A DNA stretch of 64,000 nucleotides, taken from Gyrodactylus bullatarudis. Lineage: Eukaryota; Platyhelminthes; Monogenea; Gyrodactylidea; Gyrodactylidae. The notes below the pieces were generated by a model that had not been told where the DNA came from, ran no database searches, and worked only from the letters and a program-made list of their open reading frames with translations. The translations under genes and the position numbers were made by a program. Of this stretch, positions 12,401 to 24,055 are shown one piece after another. How positions within the stretch are numbered: the stretch's first letter is position 1; the number at the start of each line of letters is the position of its first letter. The stretch is taken from positions 124,001-188,000 of the forward strand of contig SSNU01000114.1 of NCBI GenBank assembly GCA_012064415.1, in the 5' to 3' direction.

Positions 12401-14078
12401 TTGGCCCTCTGTTTCAATATGTCAACAGAATCCTCTTTTTCATCAACAAATACAAATAATACAATAAAGCAATAATAAAGGAAGTAAGAAACTATTAATT
12501 CCGGAGGCAAGCTGTGGCAATGGATTAAGGTTCTTATTACTAACGCCTCATAAAAATATTTTAATTGCCATGAATACACTTCACATTTTTCCTGAGATGA
12601 TTTGGAGGGAAAAATTACAAATAAACAAAGTTTTTTCGTTAGAGGTCACACCTTGAAAACCCATTAAAATATTCTATAAGGAGTTCATATGGAAAAATTT
12701 AATTTTAATCACACTTACTGGTCTTTTATTGTTGGTAGAATTGCTTGCATTGAATAAAGACTCGCTATTATTGGGATATGGTTTCTGTTTGGCATATTTC
12801 TGACTTGATTTTCCAGATTTTGCTAAAGTTGTCTGCCCTGATGTAGAAGGAATTAGGTGTTCCTCACTCGACAGATTATTCGAATGTTGGTTCTTTGACA
12901 AATATGTACAAGAGTTGCAGAGATAATGGCCAGTTGTATCATAACGCCATACGGAAGCACTCACAACACCACAAGAAACACATTCACGAACATCATTCAG
13001 GTTGTTTTCTAATCCATTTGAATGCTGATGATTATTTCCAGAGTAATTACTCTCTAAGTAAACAGAAATTAAGTTGTATTATTGTCAAAAAAAGTTTTAT
13101 GCTTTCATTAACTTACCCATAATAAAATTGTTCATGCTAAATAGGCCACTGCTCAAGGAATTAGTACTGTCCATGTTGGTAGTATTCCTATAATTATCTG
13201 AATTTGATGTTGTTCCCGTGTTAACTTTAGAGTAGATGGAGTTTGTCAAATTCAGACACGAGTTTCCACTGATTTGAGAATTGGACAAATTGACTAGGGT
13301 CTCTAGGGGATTTGCTAAGGGTTCATTATTGCCTGGGCTTATACGGTTATTATAGCTTCCATTAGTTGGGTAAAGGCTGGAATTTCTCTGCGATGGAGAG
13401 GAGGTAGAAACTTGATAGAGAGATGTTGGCCTCATTTCTCCTTGATAGGGATTACTGGGTGTTGATTCTGTATTTGACTCATTACTGTTCAGAGTTTGAT
13501 TCAAGATTTCCGAATAGACACTGTCGATGGGTCGTTTTAAATTAGCATCTAAAATTTTCAAAATAACCCAAGTAAACTCTATCTACATAAATTTACTCAG
13601 AAATGAAATAAAACTTACAGCTCTCTGAGAACCAAGAGTCTGACAGAATGTTAGCCTTGCTGTTCAGTTTATTAGCAGCCCTCAAAATATTCTCATTATC
13701 AGGTATATTTAGACAACTCTTCAAGTTATCCAAGGAGTTTTCCACTGACGAAGATGAACCGGAAGAGGAATTGGACGAGGCTGTAGATATAGAACTGGAT
13801 CCATGTTCACTCGAATTCGACAGCAAGGACAAATTGTTCAGTATTGAATTTCTTGACTGGTACATGAGATCGTTGTGATTATCACATCCATTATTCTGTT
13901 TGTAAGCATCGTTATTTAGGTGCGAGGACTGTGCAGTAATCATTGAAGAGTTTTGCTGAATTTGCTGATGATTCATGGAGGGGAATGGTGTCTGAGTTGG
14001 ACCTTGGCTAATTGCTGGAAGGATAAGGGAGCCATCCTGATTTAGTGAGGAGGTTGTTGAAGAATGTAATTGTAACAT
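9435..14078 (-). CDS. GATA-type zinc-finger transcription factor (two fingers, five exons)
   Basis: Minus-strand exons are 14078-13619, 13548-13117, 13053-12719, 10605-10483 and 10010-9435, with phases 1, 1, 0, 0 and stop TAA at 9437-9435. The product is about 640 aa. The N-finger is in exon 3 ([14 protein letters not shown]... HYLCNSC, CX2C-X17-CX2C). The C-finger is in exon 4 ([17 protein letters not shown]... VCNACGLY), followed by the basic tail [21 protein letters not shown] at the start of exon 5. The splice junction just after the KLHG motif is the usual GATA gene position. Both fingers keep all cysteines; the C-finger should bind WGATAR sites in the nucleus. The remainder is Ser/Asn/Gln-rich low-complexity sequence. 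I took ATG at 14078 as start, but the frame stays open upstream to about 14130, so an upstream exon is possible. The 2.1-kb intron 3 carries a SINE. Confidence 0.92.
11605..11760 (+). mobile_element. tRNA-derived SINE, full copy
   Basis: The head folds like a tRNA: ccggtgtg at 11606 pairs with cacaccgg near 11682. An A-box-like tggcgtagtgg follows, and a degenerate B-box (ggttgaaaacc) lies at about 11667. The head is followed by a unique tail (aacactctttccctgtcc ... tgttcgaattc) ending in poly(A). The same tail recurs at 52378-52465. It sits inside GATA intron 3. The divergent B-box and poly(A) tail argue against a working tRNA gene. Confidence 0.65.
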
Positions 14079-14099
14079 GAGTGTCTTATCAACCACACC

Positions 14100-15300
14100 A
14101 GGGGGATAGTCACCAAAATACAGTTTCGTTATCTTTATCCACGAGGAACGAATTCAAGTGTTGATAAAAAACTTGTTCAATAGTTGAGATAACAGAAAGC
14201 AGTGCTGTTATCCTCTTTTAAAAAGATAAAACCTTTCTGCACAATTTTCGTATCTTTAATTGGAAAGAGAATACGTTCTGCTATTTGCAGCAGTAATGGG
14301 GTGGAGGGGCTGAGGAAGAAATGAATAGTACACAAAATAGCGATGGTAAATCTATTGTATTTACTATAGAATATATGCACCAAGTGTACACATCTAAAAG
14401 TGTATTTAAAATTTTGTCAAATACCCTCAGCCAATCACAGTTGAAATAATCTAACCTAATCTCTCTTCTTTTTACGCTATATGGATAGATTACTGGGAGA
14501 AGAGATAATTCCAGCCAATGGGAGACTAGTTTATTAATTCTTCTTCTATCCTTCCATATAGAGTGTATATTTTATAGATAAATATGTCTCTATAAATCCT
14601 TATTTAAATAACTAAATCCTACGTTGATCTGTATTATGTATATGAGGATTGTAAATGAATTAGGAAGAAATTTTCAATTTGTATGTATGCCTTTTCTTCT
14701 TTTGATTTCTTATCAGGAATTTTATTTTTGATTCTCCCTCATTACTTAAAATTTAAACTTGAATCAGGAAACTGGAATAAGCCTAGGCATTTAATAAATG
14801 GAAAATGTAGGAAAACAGAACAGATCACCACATTCCCTCACACAGACCACGTGCATAGAGGAATCCCCTATTTCTCCCCCATGTACTTGGTATGAAATTT
14901 TTATCTCTAATTTCATACTAACTATGAAAATCTGAAGAAGAGAAAGAATATATAAATAATCTATCTGTATTATATATATCTAATATTATTAGTGCAAAGT
15001 TATAATAATCAAATTTGTAGTTTAGACCTGGTAGGAAGCTAATTTCTGGAAAATCTTCCATCTTTTTATCTCCTCTTTGTACAATACAATTCAAAGTGTT
15101 TCATCTTTAATCTCATTTGGAGAGGCTTTTCATCAATGATTCTTGGATCATTCTTTGTGAAAGGGCTTTCCTTTGATCTGACAATCAAATCCACAGTGAT
15201 TTTGATAAGACAGAAATTATAATTTCAATCAATTGAAAGAGCTGTCGAAATCGGGATTAGGCAACTCATTATTATGCATCATAGACTAAGAATAGAATTC
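14100..15300. other. Upstream region of the GATA gene, nothing definite
   Basis: Putative 5' flank of the minus-strand GATA gene. I see no exon, repeat or other feature that I can defend. Confidence 0.35.
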
Positions 15301-15813
15301 GAATTTGTTAAAGATTTTTTGGAATCCTACTCATGCTGCCCACTTTCACCATTTGATGAAAAAAAAATCTGAAAAAAATTATTTTTAATAAAAAAATGGT
15401 AATTTTTCAAATTCCCATTTTTTCGAACTTTGAACTGAAAATTTTTATTGATTTTAAAGTTGGAGGTTGATCAAAAAGGTTTTTTCGGGATCAAGATTAG
15501 ACAACAAAGCTGACTAGCACCATCGAATTACCGACAGTTACCCCATTTTCGAGAGATTTTGAATTATCGAAATCTCATTGATTTTCAAGTAGTGAAAACG
15601 ATCAAAATAACGAAATTCCGCTCCCAAACGATAATAAGGTTAAGCATCAGATAAGATTCAGTTGAATTGATTTTCTTGTCTAATCTTGATCCTGGAAAAC
15701 CTCTTTTGATCAACTTTCAAATTAATAAAAAATTTCGAATTATAATGAATAAAACAATGAGATTTCTGTAAAAATCATAGACTACTAACTTCATATCAAT
15801 TAGCTTTATGTTA
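15300..15813 (-). mobile_element. MITE family B, near-complete copy, reverse orientation
   Basis: Almost base-for-base the reverse complement of 18896-19483. The end is catatcaattagctttat. Internally it shares tcatgctgcc, aacgataataaggttaagc and ccatcgaattaccgacag. No coding capacity. It forms an inverted pair with the copy 3.1 kb downstream. Confidence 0.75.
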
Positions 15814-16040
15814 TAAATAAGAAAAATGTTTCGAAATAATGGGATTTTAGCGCCAAATGGGAATTTGAAAAAATGGGAATTTTCATAAAAATAATTATTT
15901 TTAGAATTTTTTTCTTCAAATGGTGAAAGTGGCAGCATGAGTAGGATTCTAGAAAATCTTTAACAAATTCGAATTCTTGATGAAAATATCGAGATTTCTG
16001 TAAAAATCATACATTCCCAACTTCATATCAATTAGCTTTA
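15814..16040 (-). mobile_element. MITE family B, truncated copy
   Basis: Starts in the 'gcgccaaatgggaatttg' segment of family B and runs to its terminal repeat (aatatcgagatttctgtaa ... catatcaattagcttt). It lies directly next to the longer copy, so the two insertions are nested or tandem. Confidence 0.65.
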
Positions 16041-18895
16041 GATTAAAAGTAGGATATCCCTTTTCAACTAATCATAACTGTAGAATTCGAATATGCAATG
16101 GCTTGAAATCTATCTGCTCAAGCTTTCAGGCCTTGAAAGTCGCTAGTTTTTTTATTAGGGATCCCCATAGAGACGATTTAGAAAATTTTGATATTTTTCC
16201 GATAAATTCAAATTTTGTAGTAAAGTTGTTCAGAATTTGATTTGATGTTGACGCTAAAAATACAAATTTTATACAGATTTTAGATAAGCCAAAAAATTTT
16301 GTAAACTTTGTAATCATTTCCTCACTAATATTCGTAAACACCAGTTGAATCGTTAGCACCTGTACACTATGATGAGAAATAGAGTTGATAAATGTAAACA
16401 ATAATTATCACACTTTATAAAAGGTAAAAGGATCACTATTTATATTTGGCCTCTCTCGATAAATAGTAGTTATCACAGAAATCTTGTTTAAAACTATTTT
16501 ACACCTTTGGTTTTTTTATTAAAAAGACTCCGCCGAATTTAGATGAGGTGAATAATTTGGGAAACTGACGTTTAACTGCATTTTTAAAATTTTTTAACTG
16601 AATTGAAAAAAAACATGAATGATACAGATAAAATAAAAACATTATTTGTCATAAAAACTCGAATTATTATGTCCAATTTTACTAGTTGAAGTAAAAATAA
16701 TTTTTTTCAATCCCGTAGACTTCTCTGAAAAAGAAAATAATTAATTTCAACTAAAGAATCTAGACTGATATTTTACTCGAAGAGATAACAATTTTGAATA
16801 ATTAATTACACGTGGTTATAAAGTAATTCAGAAATAATTTAATTTGATAAAATTGGTTGTTATGATGTTGGGAATCTATGAATTTTGATGAATTTCGAAT
16901 TTTCACCAAGAATTCGAATTCGTTGAAGGTTTTTGATTTGAATGTAAAAAAGATCACTATTAGACAAAAAAGCTGAAAATCATTGTCAAATCTGCAAGGT
17001 ATTTTGAATTATTGTAATTTCATTGATTTTCAAGTGATGAAAAGGATCAAAAACCCATAATGGAGCTATGGACTAGATCAAATTTTCAAAAGTTTTGATT
17101 ATGGCCCATGAGAGTTTCTCAGTACGAACCAGGGAGATTCCAGAACTGTCTGTTTGAAAATTTTTTTCGCTCTCTCTCTCTATGCCAGAAACGATTAGAA
17201 TTAAAAACGATTTGATAAATTTCTAATGTAATTTTGAAGATTCCTTGACACATGAACAAAAAACGACAAGACATGGGCAATAAGAGAGGTACACTTTTTA
17301 TCATTTCCCCAGTTATATGCAAAAATCATTGGCTTGTCATGTACATTTGAATCCACTAAATTCAATGGGGAAGAATTTCCTTGTTCACCCATTAGAAACA
17401 CTTGTAAATGTACAGCATTTAGAAATAGTTAGTGTTTCTTTGGATTAGCTCTACACACGCACCTTAGATGAAGCCATGAGATGATGTATAAGCCACATAT
17501 AAATGTATATTCTTCGTTCTCTACACTAAGCTTCACTACCAAGAATTTTTTGTTTAGCTTGAAAGTAAAATGTGCCTGGCTGCTTTGACAAATGTGTTTA
17601 TATAAACCAACTGACAAGTGAATTAACATTACAAAAATATATTCCATTTTTATTAAGAAAAAAATACAATCTTCGATATTACTATATATAGCTCAAGAAA
17701 AGACAAGTTTCATGATGATTGCTTTTTCTGTTATTATTATTATTTTGCACAACTCTGACTTAAGATGTTGAGGAATTCGATTCGATTTTATTAATACAGT
17801 TATGCAGTTAAAAATAGTTTACGTTTATTAAATGATTTTTATGTTTTGGATTTTTAATGAAATAATGAATAAATTTAGAGAGTATTGAGAACGTTCAAAA
17901 TTTCCATTTAAAGAGCCAGGCATGGTGGAATGATTTCGAGATGGCTCAAAGATTATTTAAACAAAATTACAGGTAGTTTCATCCAAGTCTAATATAGATC
18001 ATGCTTGTAATGAAAAAAAACTCTCCAGATTTCTACAAATATTAACATGTCTTGATAGCAGCCCGATAACATCAAAGGAATATGAATTTATTGCCAATTT
18101 GTTGAGCAAATAAATTATCATGATAAAAAATAATTCTCAACAAGTCTTTATGGCTAGTATAGTTATGATAACCATACCATAGAGAGAACGATTGATGAAT
18201 AAAAAATTTGATAATACCATTTTCAATTTTGTAGTTATTCCTTAAAGAAAAGTTATTAATGTACAAGTGTGCTTTCAGAAGGAAATATTTGTTTCCTTAA
18301 GTACTGTTAAAAAATGTATATTAAAATGGTCAAATGCATTATTTGTGTATACAGATAGATTCTACTCAGTCAATCACATGGGTAATGTCTGGTTTATTTT
18401 TTCCCCCTTACTCGACCATCAACTCGAAATGAAGAATGTTCTCTCTGTCTATAGTTGTTACAACTTTTTCATTTGTAGCAGTGTATTTAGTTTGAAAGTG
18501 TTCTTCACTAATGGATATGTAAGAATACATTTTTATTCTGTATTTATTTATACATTTTAATGGTGTGATTTGTGTGTTCAGTGCCGAGGTTGAAAAGGGT
18601 AGCCTTGGCAGACGCCCACATGCCACAGAGTTTTCCACCACTAATGGGACATTATTACTTTTAAAGTTTATTAAGAAAAATGTGACATTGAAAGATGAGT
18701 GAATCATGCGTACAAGAGTCATAAAATCCAACAGTTGATCTATAACATTCTATCCAGTCAAGTTGGCTTTGAATTGAAATTTGAAATCAAACTCTTTCAG
18801 ATTGGATTGAATTTCCTAATGCTTCTTAGTACAAAGTTTATGGTTCTGGGGAGATTTTGTGAAAATATGAGGAAACATTTTTCTTATTTATAACA
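16041..18895. other. Spacer with one decayed family-B fragment
   Basis: No gene supported. About 16930-17060 is a diverged family-B fragment (attagacaa, ttttgaattattgtaattt, cattgattttcaagt). The motif tctatctgctcaagctt at about 16110 recurs at 35530. A CT microsatellite is at 17169-17182. The minus-strand open stretch near 18570-18690 has no recognisable domain. Confidence 0.4.
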
Positions 18896-19483
18896 TAAAG
18901 CTAATTGATATGAAGTTAGTAGTCTATGATTTTTACAGAAATCTCGATAATATTCATAATAATTCGAAAATTTTTATTAATTTGAAAGTTGGAAGTTAAT
19001 CAAAAGAGGTTTTTCAGGATCAAGATTAGACAAGAAAATCAATTCAACTGAATCTTATCTGATGCTTAACCTTATTATCGTTTGGGAGCGGAATTTCGTT
19101 ATTTTGATCGTTTTCACTACTTGAAAATCAATGAGATTTCGATAATTCAAAATCTCTCGAAAATGGGGTAACTGTCGGTAATTCGATGGTGCTAGTTAGC
19201 TTTGTTGTCTAATCTTGATCCCGAAAAAACCTTTTTGATCAACCTCCAACTTTAAAATCAATAAAAATTTTCAGTTCAAAGTTCGAAAAAATGGGATTTG
19301 GGCGCCAAATGGGAATTTGAAAAATTACCTTTTTTTATTAAAAATAATATTTTCAGATTTTTTTTTCATCAAATGGTGAAAGTTGGCAGCATGAGTAGGA
19401 TTCCAAAAAATCCTTAACAAATTCGAATTGTTTACGAAAATATCGAGATTTCTGTAAAAATCATAGATTCCCAACTTTAGTTA
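18896..19483 (+). mobile_element. MITE family B, full-length copy
   Basis: A 588-bp element with terminal inverted repeats of about 50 bp: aaagctaattgatatgaag at the left mirrors the right end (aatatcgagatttctgtaa, then a trimmed caacttt). It has no open frame. Other copies in the window are at 15300, 15814, 16930 and 28955, which makes it one of the most abundant repeats here. Confidence 0.75.
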
Positions 19484-20198
19484 TTTTGAAAGAAAACAAC
19501 CCAAAGCTTAGAAGTCTTACTTTTTCTTGGAACCGTTGACTGTCTCTCAAACTCTATGGCCAAATTTGAATTCTTTGTCTTATGATGATCCGAAAATTTC
19601 TCTATCGAATTGCTTTAAATCGATAAAGAATTTAGCTTTAAAAAAACACTGAAAAAATATCTGAAAATTCAAAAAGCTATAGTAATTTTTTTTCGAAAAA
19701 AATTATCATATTCGAATAGAATATGAAATTGTATCTGAAACTTGGACAAAACGTAATAAAATAGGCTCTTGTAACCTATTCTATAACCATGACCATGTAT
19801 TATTTCTAAACATAATCAGATAATCAATATGATTGTCGTTTTAAAAAATTCACATCCACATCATTACATATTGTATGTAGCCTATTAGTGGAAAGTTTAT
19901 TCCTCACAGCACATTTATATATATTATATGGATAGTTTATATATGAATAAACAATGGAATATCATCTGTAACAGAACTAAACATTTCCAAGATTTTGTAC
20001 AATTATAAATGCATTTCTATCGATTATGTCCAAGTGATGGTAGAAGTATTTCATTATCCAATTAGGAAATTGAGATTAGCAATTTTTACACTATGTTGAT
20101 ATTGATTGATTGAAAATCTTAATTTAAAAAGTTACTTTCAAAGTGACAAGAAAACTAAGAAACTTTTTATGGAAAAGACGCCAAATTAACACTAAGCT

Positions 20199-20640
20199 AT
20201 TTGACATGAAGATGAGAATTTACTTTATATTTTACTCAATATTTTTCTCAGGAAAGGCAGGTAAAAATTTACTTTTCGAATCCCATTATGAAATAAGCCA
20301 ATAAGATGTGGAAATTTAAAAAAATTCCAGAATTAGACCGTTTTCCGAATTTTGAAAATGCCCCGATTTTCCAATTTTTCAACTTTAGAGCTCAAAATTT
20401 TTTTCAATTTCAAAAATTTTAACCAGTTAAATGCAGATACATTCAAGATGGAGATTAGACAAAGAATTCGAATTGGGCTGCAGATAGGAATCTACTGTTT
20501 TCAAGAAAAAGTGAAGTTCTTATTGGCTTATTTCGAATGGAATTCGAAAAGTAAATTTTAACCTGACTTTCCTGAGAAAAATTTTGAGTTTTTTGTAAAA
20601 AAGGTAAATTCTCGTCTTCAATTAGGTTTGTAAATGGCCT
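20199..20640. mobile_element. MITE family A copy 2
   Basis: Shares the gacatgaagatgagaattt end, the ggaaaggcaggt / acctgactttcc inverted segments and the ccaataagatgtgg motif with the copy at 6249. The right end carries aattaggttt. The full-length LINE begins immediately after it. Confidence 0.65.
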
Positions 20641-20709
20641 AAATACTATTCTGGTCACTAATTTTTTAAGTTAAATTTAGAGAAAAGTTAAAAAAACTAG
20701 TAAATTTCA

Positions 20710-21429
20710 ATGATTAACTTAACTATTTTAACCATAATCCTAAATCTAATTCTAAGCCTCTATCCCTTTTTTTATGCCAATATTATGTCCATTTTCACAA
20801 TTTTTGACATGTTAAAAAAATTTATTACATACAACAACTTTGATATTATATTTCTGACAGAAACTTGGTTAAACAACTCATGTCTTGATAATACTTTATT
20901 TATCAATAACTATTCCCTTATTAGATGTGATCGCAAGATATCCACCCATGGTAGTACCTTAGTATACATTAAAAATAATATTAAATTCCAAATTATTGCT
21001 ACCGATAGCCTTTCTAGTAAGATTGAATACATTGCATTTACCATATCATCCGGGGATATTACTTATTTGATCATTTGTATCTATCGTTCCCCTCTTTCAC
21101 GTAAACCTGATGATATTCTCCTTGTAAATAAATTAAAACCTATTATGGACCTTAACTTGTTCCCTTTTGTAATTGGTGATCTTAATTTACCCAAAGAAAA
21201 CTGGAATTCTCCAAAGAACTTACTTGCTAGATTTTTTCATTACTATGGAATCATTCAGATTGTTAGCCACCCCACTCATAAAACTAGCAATAATATTCTT
21301 GATGTAATACTCAAGCCTGACTTTCTAGATGTGTCCTATTATTCTATAAAACTATTCCAACGAAACCAACAAGGTTATACTGTTATTTTAAAAACAGACA
21401 GATCATGGAATTTTACCATTCCTATGTAA
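20710..21429 (+). CDS. LINE apurinic endonuclease domain
   Basis: A 239-aa frame with endonuclease/exonuclease/phosphatase motifs of LINEs: FLTETWLNNSCLDN near residue 50, CIYRSPLSRKP near 124, FVIGDLNLPKENW near 155, and HPTHKTSNNILDVIL near 190. The expected C-terminal SDH catalytic motif is not visible after this; the frame runs into LFQRNQQGYTV instead, so the enzyme is probably inactive or frameshifted there. Its last 25 nt overlap the reverse-transcriptase frame in another phase, which looks like an indel in an originally continuous ORF2. It would nick genomic target DNA for target-primed reverse transcription. Confidence 0.8.
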   Translation: MINLTILTIILNLILSLYPFFYANIMSIFTIFDMLKKFITYNNFDIIFLTETWLNNSCLDNTLFINNYSLIRCDRKISTHGSTLVYIKNNIKFQIIATDSLSSKIEYIAFTISSGDITYLIICIYRSPLSRKPDDILLVNKLKPIMDLNLFPFVIGDLNLPKENWNSPKNLLARFFHYYGIIQIVSHPTHKTSNNILDVILKPDFLDVSYYSIKLFQRNQQGYTVILKTDRSWNFTIPM

Positions 21430-23165
21430 ACGGTCATAGTCTTTCTCAGACGAAATTTAAAATTCTGAAATTTGATGATAATTTCAAGAAATTTATTCAT
21501 AAACTCAATATAGTCAAGGAACTAAAAATTATTCAATCTATTAAACAGTCACCAAAACTTGGATTTATTATTCTTGATAAATATTTTAAATTCAAACCTA
21601 ATAATTCATTTTCAGTTTCTCTTGATCCAGATTCTATTAATAATTTCTTTATTTCATGTTACACCGAAAGAACTTTTTTCCCCTTATTCCAATTCATTAT
21701 TTCTAATCATCAATATAGATTTATTAGTTATGATCAATTTATTGAAATCATTAATAAAATTAAACACCAAGAAAGTGAAGATACTTATAACATATCAATC
21801 AAGATTATAAGAAACTGTTCTCTTAATTTCAAATACCTCCTGTATAATTTTTATTATTATACCATTTTTATTAAATTTTCCTTACCAAAAGAATTACTAT
21901 TAATCAAGATTAACCCTATCCCCAAGAATAAATATCCTAAATCCGTAAATGATTTTCGCCCTATTTCTTTGTTGCCTAAACTCACTTGCATTTTGGACTC
22001 AATAATTTTATTCTTATTGAAAAAACACATTAATATTAATCGAATTGACCCAACTCAACATGGTTTTATTAGCCCACGTTCAACTGAGACCAATCTCCTA
22101 GCCTTTTTTTCCCACATTCAAGAATGTAAATCCTTAAATATTCTTAACTTAGTTATATACATTGATTTAAAAAAAGCATTCGATTCTATCTCTTTCAGCT
22201 CTATCATGAACGTTCTATCAGAATATGTGAACGATTATAACCTTTTAAATGTTATCAACTTATTCCTATCGTCTCGATCGCAATATGTCTATATTAATAA
22301 AGAAAATTCAAGAATCCGTGATATTACTTCCGGTGTCCCTCAGGGAAGCCGTATTGGTCCATTATTATTTAATCTTATTTTTTCAAAAATCCAATCTAAT
22401 GTTGACAATATTAAACTTTTCAAATTTGCTGATGATTTGAAAATATGTTTTTCATTTCCTGACAATGCTGTTGATACTGATCTTGTTTTGAACTTTATTT
22501 CGAAATTACAACAAGACTTGTCCTATTTTTCCCTACAAATTAACTTTGAAAAAAGTTTTTACCTTATTCCTTTTATTCATCCCTCCAACAATATATTTGA
22601 TAATATTAATATCCAATTTTTTGAAAGAAAATTCTTAGTTCGTGATCTTGGTCTTGAATATGATTACAACTTGCGTTTCGATAATTACATTAAAAATATT
22701 GCTAATATTTTTGCTGCAAGAACTCTGCACATCCACAGGACTGCAAAAACAACCCAGCTAAAAATTTTCCTTTTTAAAACATATGCTCGACCCGCCATTG
22801 AGTACTGTTCAGCAATTTGGAGTCCCTCTACCATTTCAATGTCCTTTGTTCTTGAAACCATTCAAAAACGGTTTCTCCGTTTGTGTAACATTCCATCTAA
22901 CGGGTTTGCAAAAATAAGACTTCTGAGACACCGAAGAAATTACAGATGTCTCAAGCTTGCTAATGACAACATTCAATGTCTTTGGAATGCAAAACTTAAC
23001 CAAAGAGTCCTAAGAAATAATAAAGTTAAATTGAATAGACCTCTCAATAATGCACTTAAATCACTGTACTTCTTTGATAGACTTCCATCATTATTTAATG
23101 AAATTGCCCGAAAAAACATTCAATTCACCAAAAGAGATTTATATGAATATCTTGAAAATTTTTGA
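21405..23165 (+). CDS. LINE reverse transcriptase
   Basis: A 586-aa open frame with the full series of RT motifs: NDFRPISLLPKL (about residue 184), YIDLKKAFDSI (about 250), SGVPQGSRIGPLLF (about 309) and the catalytic FADD (341-344). A C-terminal region follows (SAIWSPSTISMSFVLE, IQKRFLRLCNIPS). The family looks Jockey/CR1/RTE-like; I cannot place it further. The frame has no stops or obvious breaks, suggesting a fairly recent insertion, although the upstream endonuclease frame is broken. Base composition is like the surroundings. Confidence 0.9.
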   Translation: MEFYHSYVNGHSLSQTKFKILKFDDNFKKFIHKLNIVKELKIIQSIKQSPKLGFIILDKYFKFKPNNSFSVSLDPDSINNFFISCYTERTFFPLFQFIISNHQYRFISYDQFIEIINKIKHQESEDTYNISIKIIRNCSLNFKYLLYNFYYYTIFIKFSLPKELLLIKINPIPKNKYPKSVNDFRPISLLPKLTCILDSIILFLLKKHININRIDPTQHGFISPRSTETNLLAFFSHIQECKSLNILNLVIYIDLKKAFDSISFSSIMNVLSEYVNDYNLLNVINLFLSSRSQYVYINKENSRIRDITSGVPQGSRIGPLLFNLIFSKIQSNVDNIKLFKFADDLKICFSFPDNAVDTDLVLNFISKLQQDLSYFSLQINFEKSFYLIPFIHPSNNIFDNINIQFFERKFLVRDLGLEYDYNLRFDNYIKNIANIFAARTLHIHRTAKTTQLKIFLFKTYARPAIEYCSAIWSPSTISMSFVLETIQKRFLRLCNIPSNGFAKIRLLRHRRNYRCLKLANDNIQCLWNAKLNQRVLRNNKVKLNRPLNNALKSLYFFDRLPSLFNEIARKNIQFTKRDLYEYLENF

Positions 23166-23649
23166 TATTTTTTTATATTTTTGTATATATGATATAATTA
23201 GACAATAAATATTTATTTATTTATTTTAACTTAGCATTTGGTAATGTGAAAAATTTTATAACCACAATAGAAAATCTACACGATACCAACTTTACAAAAT
23301 CATTTATTAATTTAGGAAAATTTTATCATTTAAATCTGTCTGGCATTCGATTAAAATATTTGAAGTATATCTATAAACACAACAACCCTCTATCTTCCTC
23401 TATTTATTGACAGGATAGTCGACTCAACGGTCCCGTGTTAATTTCAACACCAGTTGAAATTTGGTGCTTCGATAGTCGTATTTAACCCTTCTGCTGCACA
23501 TGTCAATAAAAAAAGTTTTCTAACAAAAAAACTCGAAATTTTTGACATTGATTTTAATAAGTAAGAGAATGAGGATCAAACTTCGATAGTTTGGATCAAC
23601 TGTCTTTATTTTGAGCAATTCTCCTTGAGAAAATAACCCGTTCCCTTAG

Positions 23650-24055
23650 ATCTCAAGAACCTTACTTGTCAACCTAACTAATTCTCAGGCTCGAGAGATT
23701 GAAAGAATCCAAAGTAATTTTATTCATTGGTTCTATCCCTTTGATCATCATATAATTCTCGGATTTTAGTCTCTAGTCTTCAGCCTCTCTGGGTTGGAAG
23801 ATGTGCTTTTATATTTTATTTTAACCTTTTCCACGATCGAGCATAGTTACGATTTCAGACACCAATCATTAAAATCTATAATGCAACATGCTCGTAGCGA
23901 ATTAGACTACACTAAAACTCTTCTTTTTCCTACATTAGAAACCGGATTTTTTATGATTTACTTATTAGAATCATTTATAATTGTGTATAATGACTAGCAG
24001 ATATGTGTATTTTATATTTAATTTTAAAATAAAGATTTATTTTTCCAACAAAAAA
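23650..24055 (+). mobile_element. LINE family-2 3' fragment
   Basis: Degraded frame with QAREIERIQSNFIHWFYP, matching RDLERIQASFPYWVYP in the copy near 43010. It then reads SELDYTKTLLFP, and the 3' end is aataaagatttattt with an A-rich tail. Multiple stops; non-functional. Confidence 0.6.

Larger units (their letters stand above)
20650..23230 (+). mobile_element. Non-LTR (LINE) retrotransposon, near-intact
   Basis: The copy holds an AP-endonuclease frame and a reverse-transcriptase frame. It ends in a TATTTATTTATTT tail after an AATAAA at about 23205. A 3' fragment of the same family lies reversed at 30340-30700. There is no ORF1 (gag-like) frame and the whole element is only about 2.6 kb, so the 5' end is probably truncated. 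Confidence 0.85.

Noticed and set aside
13648..13878. Plus-strand 76-codon frame rich in Glu/Asp
   Set aside because: It is the antisense of Ser-rich GATA coding sequence.
18570..18700. Minus-strand exon (NNVPLVVENSVACGRLPRLP)
   Set aside because: Open but isolated; no joinable neighbours and no known domain.
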